64,000 bases of DNA, from the NCBI RefSeq assembly GCF_001586785.1, contig NZ_LUFH02000008.1:20979-84978 (forward strand). The letters run 5' to 3'. Of this stretch, positions 1 to 7,382 are shown in pieces; position 1 is the first letter of the stretch, and every line of letters starts with the position of its first letter. The position numbers and the translations under genes were made by a program. The stretch comes from Sphaerospermopsis aphanizomenoides BCCUSP55. GTDB taxonomy: Bacteria > Cyanobacteriota > Cyanobacteriia > Cyanobacteriales > Nostocaceae. A model generated the notes under the pieces. It saw nothing but the letters and a program-made list of their open reading frames with translations, had not been told where the DNA came from and ran no database searches.

Positions 1-532
1 AGTCATCTAAGGAAATACCCCCTTTCGGCAACCAAGGTACTATACTTCCCGCTACAACATCAGCTAAAGTTAAGTTCTCACTGCCAAAGTATGGACGTTC
101 ATCAAGCAGGTTCTCGAAAAAATTCAGGGTTGTACTAATTTTTACCTTAGATTGTTCAATTGCTTCTGGATTTTTGCCCGGTAAATCGAAAATTACAGAC
201 ATCAATGGTGTAATAGCAGGTAGTAACTCATTCACACTAACCATTTCTACCATTCGCACAGTTGCTAAATCTTTGGCTGCTTTTGGTAACATTGCCGGAG
301 TTGGATATTTGGCTTCTAAATAATCCAAAATTGCTAAAGATTCTACTACATTAAAACCGTCATCGACTAAAGCTGGAATGTGATGGAAAGGGTTAATATC
401 TAAAAATTCTGGTTTAAACTGTTCTCCATTTAATTTAACTTCTACCAGTTCAAAATCCGCCCCTTTTTCTATCAGTGTAATCCAGACTCGGCGGGAGTTT
501 GGAGAAATCGGCGCATGATAAAGTGTAATCAT
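1..532 (-). CDS. Glutathione S-transferase family protein (partial, runs off the left edge)
   Basis: Reading leftward from an ATG at 532, the frame is open to the window edge (177 codons). It begins MITLYHAPISPNSRRVW, the thioredoxin-fold N-terminus of soluble GSTs with a serine/asparagine-rich active-site turn. FHHIPALVDDGFNVVESLAI follows, holding the cis-proline (IPAL) and the ES pair that binds the glutathione gamma-glutamyl group. The all-helical C-terminal domain starts near residue 85 and contains an N-capping-box-like LTLADVV. The family conjugates glutathione or reduces peroxides in the cytosol; the substrate cannot be told. The gene is last in a leftward redox cluster, 32 bp downstream of a peroxiredoxin-like gene, and a GshA gene lies about 11 kb away. 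The C-terminus is outside the window. Confidence 0.9.
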   Translation of the reverse strand, partial: MITLYHAPISPNSRRVWITLIEKGADFELVEVKLNGEQFKPEFLDINPFHHIPALVDDGFNVVESLAILDYLEAKYPTPAMLPKAAKDLATVRMVEMVSVNELLPAITPLMSVIFDLPGKNPEAIEQSKVKISTTLNFFENLLDERPYFGSENLTLADVVAGSIVPWLPKGGISLDD

Positions 533-564
533 GAAGCAACCTCAATATAAACTTAATGCCGATT

Positions 565-1113
565 TTACACTTTATCTGTATTGAATTGTTCTAACAATCT
601 CTCTATAGTTGCATTGTGGTCTAAAAATGAAAATAAATGTCTGTAGAGTAATTTACCATCTTGATCTAATACAAACTGCGCTGGTAAAGGCGCTCCTAAA
701 GCCTGTCCTGTTTGATATGTTCTAAAAACATAACAGCTAGGGTCACTTAATAAAGGCATTTTTAAGCCTAAATCTTGGACAACTATTTGGCTTTGCTTTT
801 TATCGGTGCTAGTAATCATCAAAACTTCTATGCCCCGATTTGTAAATTCCTCATAATTTTCATTTAAAGCTTTAATATGGGGATAGCAAAATGGACAATA
901 TTGTTTTTCTGTAAAAATGCGAGTAAATGCCAGCAACACAGGTTGTTTACCACGATAATCTGATAATTTAATTGTGCGATTATTGGTAATATCTGATAAT
1001 TTAAAATCGGGCGTTCCTATACCTAACCTGAATTCATCTAATGCAGGTTTTGGTAAAATGTTGCGGAAGAATCGCTCATTAAATAGACCTGTAAAATCTG
1101 TTGAAGTAAGCAT
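565..1113 (-). CDS. Peroxiredoxin-like (AhpC/TSA, redoxin domain) protein
   Basis: This 182-residue protein has one thioredoxin-fold redoxin domain (about residues 30-165). GTPDFKLSD opens the fold, and TRIFTEKQYCPFCYPHIK carries the active site as a CPFC pair instead of the VCPTE of typical 2-Cys peroxiredoxins. The C-terminal resolving-cysteine VCP motif is absent. It therefore resembles the peroxiredoxin-like or thioredoxin-like AhpC/TSA proteins that resolve locally through a CxxC. No signal peptide is seen, so it is probably cytosolic. It sits between a canonical 2-Cys peroxiredoxin gene upstream (96 bp gap, partly tandem repeat) and a GST gene downstream (32 bp gap), all leftward, which suggests co-expression in peroxide defence. 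The reductant and substrate are not evident. Confidence 0.82.
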   Translation of the reverse strand: MLTSTDFTGLFNERFFRNILPKPALDEFRLGIGTPDFKLSDITNNRTIKLSDYRGKQPVLLAFTRIFTEKQYCPFCYPHIKALNENYEEFTNRGIEVLMITSTDKKQSQIVVQDLGLKMPLLSDPSCYVFRTYQTGQALGAPLPAQFVLDQDGKLLYRHLFSFLDHNATIERLLEQFNTDKV

Positions 1114-1136
1114 AAATAATTAAAAATTAAAAGTTA

Positions 1137-1205
1137 ATGGAAACAGGGAACAGGGAACAGGCAGAAAGTTATTCTCCCTATCTCCCCATCTCCCCATCTC
1201 CCCAT
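1137..1205. repeat. Short tandem repeats in the gap between the two peroxiredoxin genes
   Basis: The gap holds about three 7 bp AGGGAAC units (around 1141-1162) and about four 8 bp units of the CTCCCCAT type (around 1174-1205). It ends within a few bases of the peroxiredoxin stop codon. Same repeat class as elsewhere in the window. Confidence 0.85.
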
Positions 1206-1209
1206 CTTC

Positions 1210-1821
1210 CTAGACTGCTGCGAAGTAAACTTTGGACTTCACTGGATCGGGAACCATTGTTTTTTCTCCAGGTTGCCAACCAGCAGGACAAACTTCGTCA
1301 GGGTGAGATTGAACGTGCTGAATAGCTTGTAGGGTACGCAATGTTTCTTCAACGCTGCGACCAAAAGCTAGGTTGTTGATGGTGGCGTGTTGAATAACAC
1401 CATCTTTATCAATGATAAATAAACCACGCAAAGCAATACCAGCAGCGGGGTCGAGAACGTTGTAAGCGGCGCTAATTTCTTTTTTGATGTCGGAAACTAG
1501 GGGATAATTTAAATCGCCAACACCACCAGATTTACGATCTGTTTGAATCCAAGCCAGATGGGAAAATTCGCTATCCACGGAAACACCTAGGATTTCTGTG
1601 TTAAGCTGCTTGAATTCTTCGTAGCGATCGCTAAATGCTGTGATCTCGGTGGGGCAAACAAAGGTAAAGTCTAAGGGGTAGAAAAATAGGACGACATACT
1701 TACCGCGATAGTCGGAAAGTTTGATTGTCTTAAATTCCTGATCTAGTACAGCTGTTGCTGTAAAATCGGGAGCCTGTTGACCAACACGAAGGCTTCCTTC
1801 AGTTCCGTAAGTGATTGTCAT
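1210..1821 (-). CDS. Typical 2-Cys peroxiredoxin
   Basis: The 203-residue product is a full-length typical 2-Cys peroxiredoxin, which reduces H2O2 and alkyl hydroperoxides using thioredoxin. The peroxidatic cysteine is in [13 protein letters not shown] (about residue 56) and the resolving cysteine in [14 protein letters not shown] near residue 177. The [10 protein letters not shown] segment corresponds to the GGLG motif, and the tail after the resolving Cys ends KSKVYFAAV, the long-tail arrangement linked to sensitivity to over-oxidation. These enzymes are abundant soluble antioxidants in cyanobacteria and in chloroplasts. The ATG at 1821 gives the usual N-terminus ([16 protein letters not shown]). 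The gene is first in a leftward cluster with a second redoxin protein and a GST. Confidence 0.96.
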   Translation of the reverse strand: MTITYGTEGSLRVGQQAPDFTATAVLDQEFKTIKLSDYRGKYVVLFFYPLDFTFVCPTEITAFSDRYEEFKQLNTEILGVSVDSEFSHLAWIQTDRKSGGVGDLNYPLVSDIKKEISAAYNVLDPAAGIALRGLFIIDKDGVIQHATINNLAFGRSVEETLRTLQAIQHVQSHPDEVCPAGWQPGEKTMVPDPVKSKVYFAAV

Positions 1822-2157
1822 TAACCTAGTTCTCCTTCATCTTATATCCATTTTTCGCGTGGGAATCTGGGTTAGATAAACCTTACCCATTCACGCTTGT
1901 CACAGTTTAGTTACGATCTGTTACGACTATATCATACTCATTACGATTTTGAGTAACTGATAACCGATCATTCCATTAACAGGGAATAGGGAATAGGGAA
2001 TAGGTGACAGGTGACAGGTGACAGGTGACAGGTGACAGGTGATAGGGAAGGAAAATTTTAGATTTAAGATGGAAGTTGCTCAAAACAATCCAAAATCCAA
2101 AATCCTTTCATACCCATTAGACATCTCCCAAATCTAAAATCTAAAATCCAAAATCAA
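1822..2157. other. Divergent intergenic region with tandem-repeat tract (1981-2045)
   Basis: This region separates the divergent peroxiredoxin and debranching-enzyme genes and must hold both promoters, but no operator is recognisable. From 1981 there are about three AGGGAAT heptads running directly into about six AGGTGAC heptads up to 2045. From about 2087 to 2156 come loose 'AAAATCC/AAATCTA' units that abut the ATG at 2158. No small gene is seen. Confidence 0.8.
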
Positions 2158-4302
2158 ATGACTGATTTAGATACTAGAGAATGGTTACTAACCAATGGCT
2201 TAGGTGGTTTTGCCAGTGGTACAGTTTCGGATGTCCATACAAGGACATATCATGGGTGGTTATTTGCCGCTCAAAATCCACCTTCAGGACGGAAATTACT
2301 GCTCTCCCACTTAGAAGCAAGTTTAGAAATCAGGGGAAAAGCGATCGCACTGGGAACAAATGTTTGGGGGAGTGGTGAAATTGAACCAACAGGTTATAAG
2401 CTGCTGCGCCATTTTGATATTAACCCAGTTCCCAAATGGGTTTGGGGTGAGGATAACTGGCAGCTATCTAGAAGTTTGGTGATGCCAAATGGTTTGCTCA
2501 GAGAAGGTGGGGAGATGGGGAGATGGGGAGATGGGGAGAATAAATTACCAATGCCCAATACCCAAAGTATTTTAATTCAGTATCGCTATGAGGGTGAGGA
2601 ACAAGCGATTTTCAGGTTGAGGTTGTTGATAGGCGATCGCCATTTTCATCATCAACAAACTGGCAATGAAAAAATCAAGTTTTCCCAACTAGTTGGAGAA
2701 CGGCTAGTTTGTATACAAGCGAACAATGCAGGTCAATTTGGTACACCTTGGTATCTACGCTGGACACAAGGAGAGTATCAAGCTGATGGATTATGGTACT
2801 GGAATTATGCTTTACCCGAAGAAACAAAACGAGGTTTAGGCGATCGCCAAGACCTTTATAGTCCCGGTTATTTAACAGCGAATCTTCAACCAGGAGATAT
2901 TCTCACTCTGGAAGCAAAAGTAGGTTTACCCGACTCCCAACAAGTGATTTTTTCTTCTGAAAGCTTTGCAGAAGCAATAGAAGCAGAACAAGAAAGACTA
3001 GCTCAGATTTTTGGTTGGGGAGTAGAAGAAGCAGGGGAGATGGGGAAAAAATTCTTACCCCACACCCCGCACCCCACACCCTACACCCAACACCCTACAC
3101 CCTCTTCTTCCCTGTCACCTGTCACCTGTCACCTGTCACCTCTTCATCAACAACTACTTAAAGCCAGTGATCAATTTATCGTCTATCGTGATTCCATAGC
3201 AGGCCCGACGGTAATTGCGGGATATCACTGGTTTGGTGATTGGGGGAGAGATACCTTAATTGCTTTACCGGGATTGACCTTAGTTACAGGACGCTTTGAA
3301 ATTGCAAAAGGGCTGTTAAAAACTTTTGGGCGTTACTGTCGTTACGGACTCATACCCAATGCTTTTCCCGATGTTGATAACGAACCTTTTTACAACAGTA
3401 TTGATGCTGCTTTATGGTGGATTGAAACTTTAGGACTTTATTTAGAAGCTACTCAAGATTGGCAGTTTTTGGTAGAGCAGTTTCCAGTTGTGCAGCAAAT
3501 TCACAAAGCGTTTATTGGCGGTACTCGCTACAATATTCAAATAGATGCTACTGATGAGCTAATTTCTTGGGATGCTAATGGTGTGGCCTTGACTTGGATG
3601 GATGCACTGGTGGGAGGATTACCTGTTACACCCCGTCGCGGTAAAGCCGTAGAAATTAATGCTCTGTGGTATTCGGCTTTATGTTGGTTAAGTCAATGGT
3701 CAAAACGTTTAAGTCAAATAGATCAAGACAATTCTGTACGTTTAACTAAGCAAGCGCAACGCTACAATCAGCAAGCAGAAACAGTAAAAGTATCCTTGCA
3801 AAAATTCTGGAATCAGCAATTGGGTTATTTATATGATGTGATTGAACCTGATGATCGCCGGAATTCGCAAATTCGCCCCAATGCTGTTTTAGCTTTATCT
3901 TTGCATCATTGCGGTTTTTCTTCACAGCAAGGTCGTCAAATTTTGGATGTAGCTACTTCTAAATTGTTGACTCCTTACGGTTTACGAAGTCTTGATCCAC
4001 ATGATCCAGAATATATAGGCAAATGTGAAGGTAGTCCACAAAAACGCGATCGCGCTTATCATCAAGGTACTGTTTGGTGTTGGTTAATTGGCGCTTATGT
4101 TCGGGCTTGGGAGCGTTTTTACCCAGAAGTACCTATACCTTTTGACTGGAAACCACTTTTAAATCATTTTTTATCTGATGGTTGTTTGGGTTCAATTTCA
4201 GAAATTTTTGATGGTGATGCACCGCATCTTTCCAGAGGTGCGATCGCTCAAGCTTGGTCTGTTGCTGAGGTGATACGGCATTTTAGATCATCGTTTGTTT
4301 AA
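2158..4302 (+). CDS. Glycogen-debranching enzyme family (amylo-alpha-1,6-glucosidase, GDE N + C domains)
   Basis: The 714-residue protein has the two-part architecture of bacterial glycogen-debranching proteins. The N-terminal beta domain (about 5-270) opens REWLLTNGLGGFASGTVSD with RTYHGWL. The C-terminal (alpha/alpha)6 barrel (about 335-712) carries YHWFGDWGRDTLIALPGL, the WDANGVALTWMDA segment and a C-terminal YHQGTVWCWLIGAY. It is expected to hydrolyse alpha-1,6 branches during glycogen breakdown in the cytosol. Two stretches are not conserved-looking protein but translated short tandem repeats in frame: residues about 117-135 (from an 8 bp GGGGAGAT repeat) and about 292-329 (from CACACCC-like and CACCTGT repeats). 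Both lie in linkers. The ATG at 2158 gives a natural N-terminus. Confidence 0.9.
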   Translation: MTDLDTREWLLTNGLGGFASGTVSDVHTRTYHGWLFAAQNPPSGRKLLLSHLEASLEIRGKAIALGTNVWGSGEIEPTGYKLLRHFDINPVPKWVWGEDNWQLSRSLVMPNGLLREGGEMGRWGDGENKLPMPNTQSILIQYRYEGEEQAIFRLRLLIGDRHFHHQQTGNEKIKFSQLVGERLVCIQANNAGQFGTPWYLRWTQGEYQADGLWYWNYALPEETKRGLGDRQDLYSPGYLTANLQPGDILTLEAKVGLPDSQQVIFSSESFAEAIEAEQERLAQIFGWGVEEAGEMGKKFLPHTPHPTPYTQHPTPSSSLSPVTCHLSPLHQQLLKASDQFIVYRDSIAGPTVIAGYHWFGDWGRDTLIALPGLTLVTGRFEIAKGLLKTFGRYCRYGLIPNAFPDVDNEPFYNSIDAALWWIETLGLYLEATQDWQFLVEQFPVVQQIHKAFIGGTRYNIQIDATDELISWDANGVALTWMDALVGGLPVTPRRGKAVEINALWYSALCWLSQWSKRLSQIDQDNSVRLTKQAQRYNQQAETVKVSLQKFWNQQLGYLYDVIEPDDRRNSQIRPNAVLALSLHHCGFSSQQGRQILDVATSKLLTPYGLRSLDPHDPEYIGKCEGSPQKRDRAYHQGTVWCWLIGAYVRAWERFYPEVPIPFDWKPLLNHFLSDGCLGSISEIFDGDAPHLSRGAIAQAWSVAEVIRHFRSSFV
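2508..2540 (+). repeat. In-frame tandem repeat tract inside the debranching-enzyme gene
   Basis: Roughly four GGGGAGAT octamers are translated as a Gly/Glu/Asp/Trp-rich stretch within the N-terminal domain. The frame is kept. The same octamer occurs on the other strand next to the peroxiredoxin gene at 1174-1205. Confidence 0.85.
3028..3146 (+). repeat. Second in-frame repeat tract in the debranching-enzyme gene
   Basis: A composite of GGGGAGAT-like, CACCCCACACC-like and four CACCTGT heptads is translated as a Pro/Thr/His/Ser-rich linker between the two enzyme domains. The CACCTGT heptad is the reverse complement of the AGGTGAC heptad found upstream of this same gene and elsewhere. Confidence 0.85.
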
Positions 4303-4376
4303 TTGCTTACTGAGTATTTTATATCTTATGATGTAATTATCACAAGCATTAAAAAAATACCTAAAAGTAAGTTGGT

Positions 4377-6809
4377 ATGGATTTTGTTATTTTAGATACT
4401 GAGGGCAACCCAACTTTAACGGAATTAGCTATTGTTGATAGTCAAGGTTTGGTCATTTATGAAGGTTTTTGTGATGGTAATTATCATGGTTTTCAAAATG
4501 TTTTAAATCTCAAAAGTCTCAAAACTTTACTAACAGAATTTTTGACTATTGTTGAAGATAAAAAAATCATCTGTCACTATGCAGAACATGATATAGAAAT
4601 CCTCAAGCGCAGTTTTCAAAAAGTTGGTTTATCTTGGCAAAATTTACAACAAAAATTACAATTTGATTGTACTTGGATTTTAGCTAAAGACTGTTTTCCG
4701 AATTTAGAAAGTTATTCTTTAGAATATCTGTGTAAATACTTTAATCTTAAAGATCATAATCAATATTTTATTCCTAATATGGCTCATACTGCTCGTTATG
4801 ATGCCACATTTACTTATCATCTTTATAAAAGGATTATGTTAGAACATCTTAAAAAACAACCTAATCCTTTTAGCAGCAGTCGCGTTGATACTCCTTTTCA
4901 ACATCATCCAGATTATGCTGATACTTATCACCGAGAATTCCAGATTTTACAAACTGCTTTAAATAACATCAAATTAGATGCTAATCATCAGAGTAAAGGA
5001 GTTGTTGTAATTGGAGAACCAGGAACAGGTAAAACTCATTTAATGATGCGACTTGCTCATGAGAGATTATCAAGTAATAGATTACTATTTATTCGTCAAC
5101 CTAATGATGCTAAATCCGTACTTTATCATATATATGGCAGGAGTTTAGAATCCCTAGTTGAAAAAGCAGGAAATTTACCTCAACTAGATGCTTTAATTAT
5201 TAACACTTTTCGGAAAATAGTTAGTCTTAATGATAGAGACGTTAAACAGAAAGATATAGATATTTTAAAAGCTTTATATGATTTAGAAGATAATAATTTT
5301 AACGCTCTTGGGAAAGAAGCTACTCAACGTAAACGGGAATATTGGGAATATATAGAAAAGACTATTAGTGAATGGTGGATGAACAATTATTCTGCGGGAA
5401 CTTTTGCTTTGTCTATTATTAAAGGAATGGTAAAATATTGCCGCTATACAGATTATAAATATAGAAATATTACTACTCGTTGGTTAGCAGGAAATATTTT
5501 AACTGATGAAGAAGCAGAAAAAGTAGATTTACCAAATTGGAGTGAGGAAATTAGTAAAGAAGCATTTTCTTTAGAAGCTATTTCTGTGTTAGGTAAATTA
5601 TCTAGTTTGGATGAACCTTTAATTATTATTTTTGATCAATTGGAAGGTTTAGGACTACCACACAACCAAGATATTTTATTTAATTTTGGAGAAGCAATTA
5701 AAGAAATTTTTACTCATGTTCCTAATAGTTTAATTATCTTGAATTTATTTCCTGATAGATGGGAAAAATTTCAAGCAATATTTGATCAATCTATTATTGG
5801 CAGAGTATCTCAATATCAAGTCTCTTTACGTCAACCTACAGAAGCAGAAGTTAAATCTATTCTCAAGGTGAAAATGCAAGTTGTAAATATTTCTTTAGAA
5901 CAGTTATTTGCATCTGAAGATTTAGAGGATATTTTAAGTAGAAAACCCATTCGTGCTGCTTTAAACCGTGCAGCGAAATACTATGATTTGAAAGTGAATA
6001 ATATTCCTTTACCAGATGAAAGAAAAGCGATTAGAGAATTAGATCAAAATGAAAAAATAGAACAACAATTAAAATTTTTGCAACGAAAGCAAAATACAAT
6101 TATAGAAGTGCTGAACCGATTGATTCAAGGTAATCAATTATCTCAATCTGCTGATTTGAGCAACTTACAGGAAAAATTATCAAATTTCGCAAATTATTCA
6201 CCAAGTGAAAATCTCAACTCTAGCAGTTTTGAAAATCCAATAATTGAATATCTCAAACAACATCGCACCGAATTAGAACAGAAATATCATCATGCAACCA
6301 TTATTAGCGATGGTGATGATATTGGTAAAGTGAGGAATATTGCTGAAGCTTTAGCTCATATTCAGTCATTCAAATTAACACAATATCGTTTTGGGAGAAA
6401 GGTATTACCAGAACATATTGTCATAGAAAGAGGAACTAAATCTCATGTGATTGCTTTCCTAGAAATCAGTGGTACTCCCTTTACTAATCGAATTAGTAAT
6501 TTCAATGACTTAGTTATTAACAATCCTCAAAGCACGTTTGATTTAATTAGAGATGAACGTCAACCAGAGATTAGTGGTAAAGTCGGAAAGGAAAGAATAA
6601 AACAATTAGAAAATAGTGCTAACGGTAATTTTATTTTATTCAATAAACAAGATAGAATTCTTTTCGATTTGATTTATGATCTAATTATCAGTATTTATAA
6701 CAAAGATTTAGATATAGATTTGGAATCAGCTTTAACTTTTGTTACTACTCATCAAGAATGGTATCACTGGATTTTTACCAAATTTGGGTTTCTTTCACCC
6801 AAACAATAA
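4377..6809 (+). CDS. DEDDh 3'-5' exonuclease / P-loop ATPase fusion of unknown role
   Basis: This 810-residue protein fuses two enzymes. Residues 1-160 are a DnaQ/RNase T-like DEDDh exonuclease: DTE (D7, E9) in the first motif, D72 in HYAEHD, and an HTARYD motif with H137 and D142. From about 185 there is an AAA/STAND-like P-loop ATPase with Walker A GEPGTGKT (213-220), Walker B IIIFDQ (D420) and a long helical insert (about 255-400). A charged linker (545-620) leads to a C-terminal domain (620-800) that I do not recognise. No signal peptide or membrane segment is seen. It stands alone, 75 bp after the debranching gene, with no obvious partner. Repair or phage defence are possibilities, not conclusions. 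AT-rich codon use resembles other low-expression genes here. Confidence 0.8.
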   Translation: MDFVILDTEGNPTLTELAIVDSQGLVIYEGFCDGNYHGFQNVLNLKSLKTLLTEFLTIVEDKKIICHYAEHDIEILKRSFQKVGLSWQNLQQKLQFDCTWILAKDCFPNLESYSLEYLCKYFNLKDHNQYFIPNMAHTARYDATFTYHLYKRIMLEHLKKQPNPFSSSRVDTPFQHHPDYADTYHREFQILQTALNNIKLDANHQSKGVVVIGEPGTGKTHLMMRLAHERLSSNRLLFIRQPNDAKSVLYHIYGRSLESLVEKAGNLPQLDALIINTFRKIVSLNDRDVKQKDIDILKALYDLEDNNFNALGKEATQRKREYWEYIEKTISEWWMNNYSAGTFALSIIKGMVKYCRYTDYKYRNITTRWLAGNILTDEEAEKVDLPNWSEEISKEAFSLEAISVLGKLSSLDEPLIIIFDQLEGLGLPHNQDILFNFGEAIKEIFTHVPNSLIILNLFPDRWEKFQAIFDQSIIGRVSQYQVSLRQPTEAEVKSILKVKMQVVNISLEQLFASEDLEDILSRKPIRAALNRAAKYYDLKVNNIPLPDERKAIRELDQNEKIEQQLKFLQRKQNTIIEVLNRLIQGNQLSQSADLSNLQEKLSNFANYSPSENLNSSSFENPIIEYLKQHRTELEQKYHHATIISDGDDIGKVRNIAEALAHIQSFKLTQYRFGRKVLPEHIVIERGTKSHVIAFLEISGTPFTNRISNFNDLVINNPQSTFDLIRDERQPEISGKVGKERIKQLENSANGNFILFNKQDRILFDLIYDLIISIYNKDLDIDLESALTFVTTHQEWYHWIFTKFGFLSPKQ

Positions 6810-7164
6810 AATCCCCATTAGGTAACAATACTTGTAGGGTTTTGTCGGAAAAGGAGAAGGAGAAAAGGTTGAAAAAACCTTTAAGTACCCAAGCAAAATT
6901 AATTACACATATTGATTGAAAACAAAAATGTTTGTATTCCTTACCTGTTCCCTGTTCCCTGTTAAGAGTTCTCTCTCCTAACTATGAAATTTATTTTGCA
7001 CGACTACTTACCATTTACCCTTTCACCTTTCCCCAAGGAAACTGACAACTTTTAGATAACTAACTGTGCAGTGTTGTTACTAGTCCCACATAAAACAAAA
7101 CACAGATCAATCATCTGTGTTCATCCGCGTGCATCTGCGGTTAATTACCCATGAATTTTAAGAA
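6810..7164. other. Intergenic region with repeats
   Basis: No convincing ORF is seen. There is a short CCCTGTT heptad tract (about 6945-6963). A dispersed-repeat-like sequence at about 7100-7137 (catctgtgttcatccgcgtg and following) ends just before the tRNA gene. Confidence 0.6.
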
Positions 7165-7238
7165 TGGCTCAGGTCAGAATTGAACTGACGACCCCAGGCT
7201 TATGAGTCCCGTACTCTAACCAACTGAGCTACTGAGCC
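7165..7238 (-). tRNA. tRNA-Met (CAU), elongator type
   Basis: Read leftward, 74 nt fold into a complete cloverleaf. The 7 bp acceptor stem is GGCTCAG/CTGAGCC with discriminator A. The D-arm GCTC/GAGT has a GG-containing loop. The anticodon loop is CTCATAA (anticodon CAT). The variable loop has five bases and the T-arm is GTCAG/CTGAC with TTCAATT. The loop and D-arm resemble elongator tRNA-Met rather than initiator or the lysidine tRNA-Ile. The pair closing the anticodon loop (A31, G39) is a mismatch. The 3' CCA is not encoded. Confidence 0.92.
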
Positions 7239-7313
7239 GTGTTGTTTTATCAACTTCTATTAAGATAGCATACAATTTTGCCTGTGGCAATTGCCAAATC
7301 AAAAATTTTTTCC

Positions 7314-7342
7314 AAAATAAAAGAGGGAGCAATTCTCCCTCA
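7314..7342 (-). terminator. Rho-independent terminator of the LysM/M23 gene
   Basis: On the minus strand GAGGGAG and CTCCCTC pair perfectly around a 5 nt loop (7324-7342), followed by TTTTATTTT. It lies about 40 bp past the stop of the upstream leftward peptidase gene. Confidence 0.8.
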
Positions 7343-7382
7343 ACGGATCAGGCAGTTACTGAATTAACTCACAGCTAGGCAG

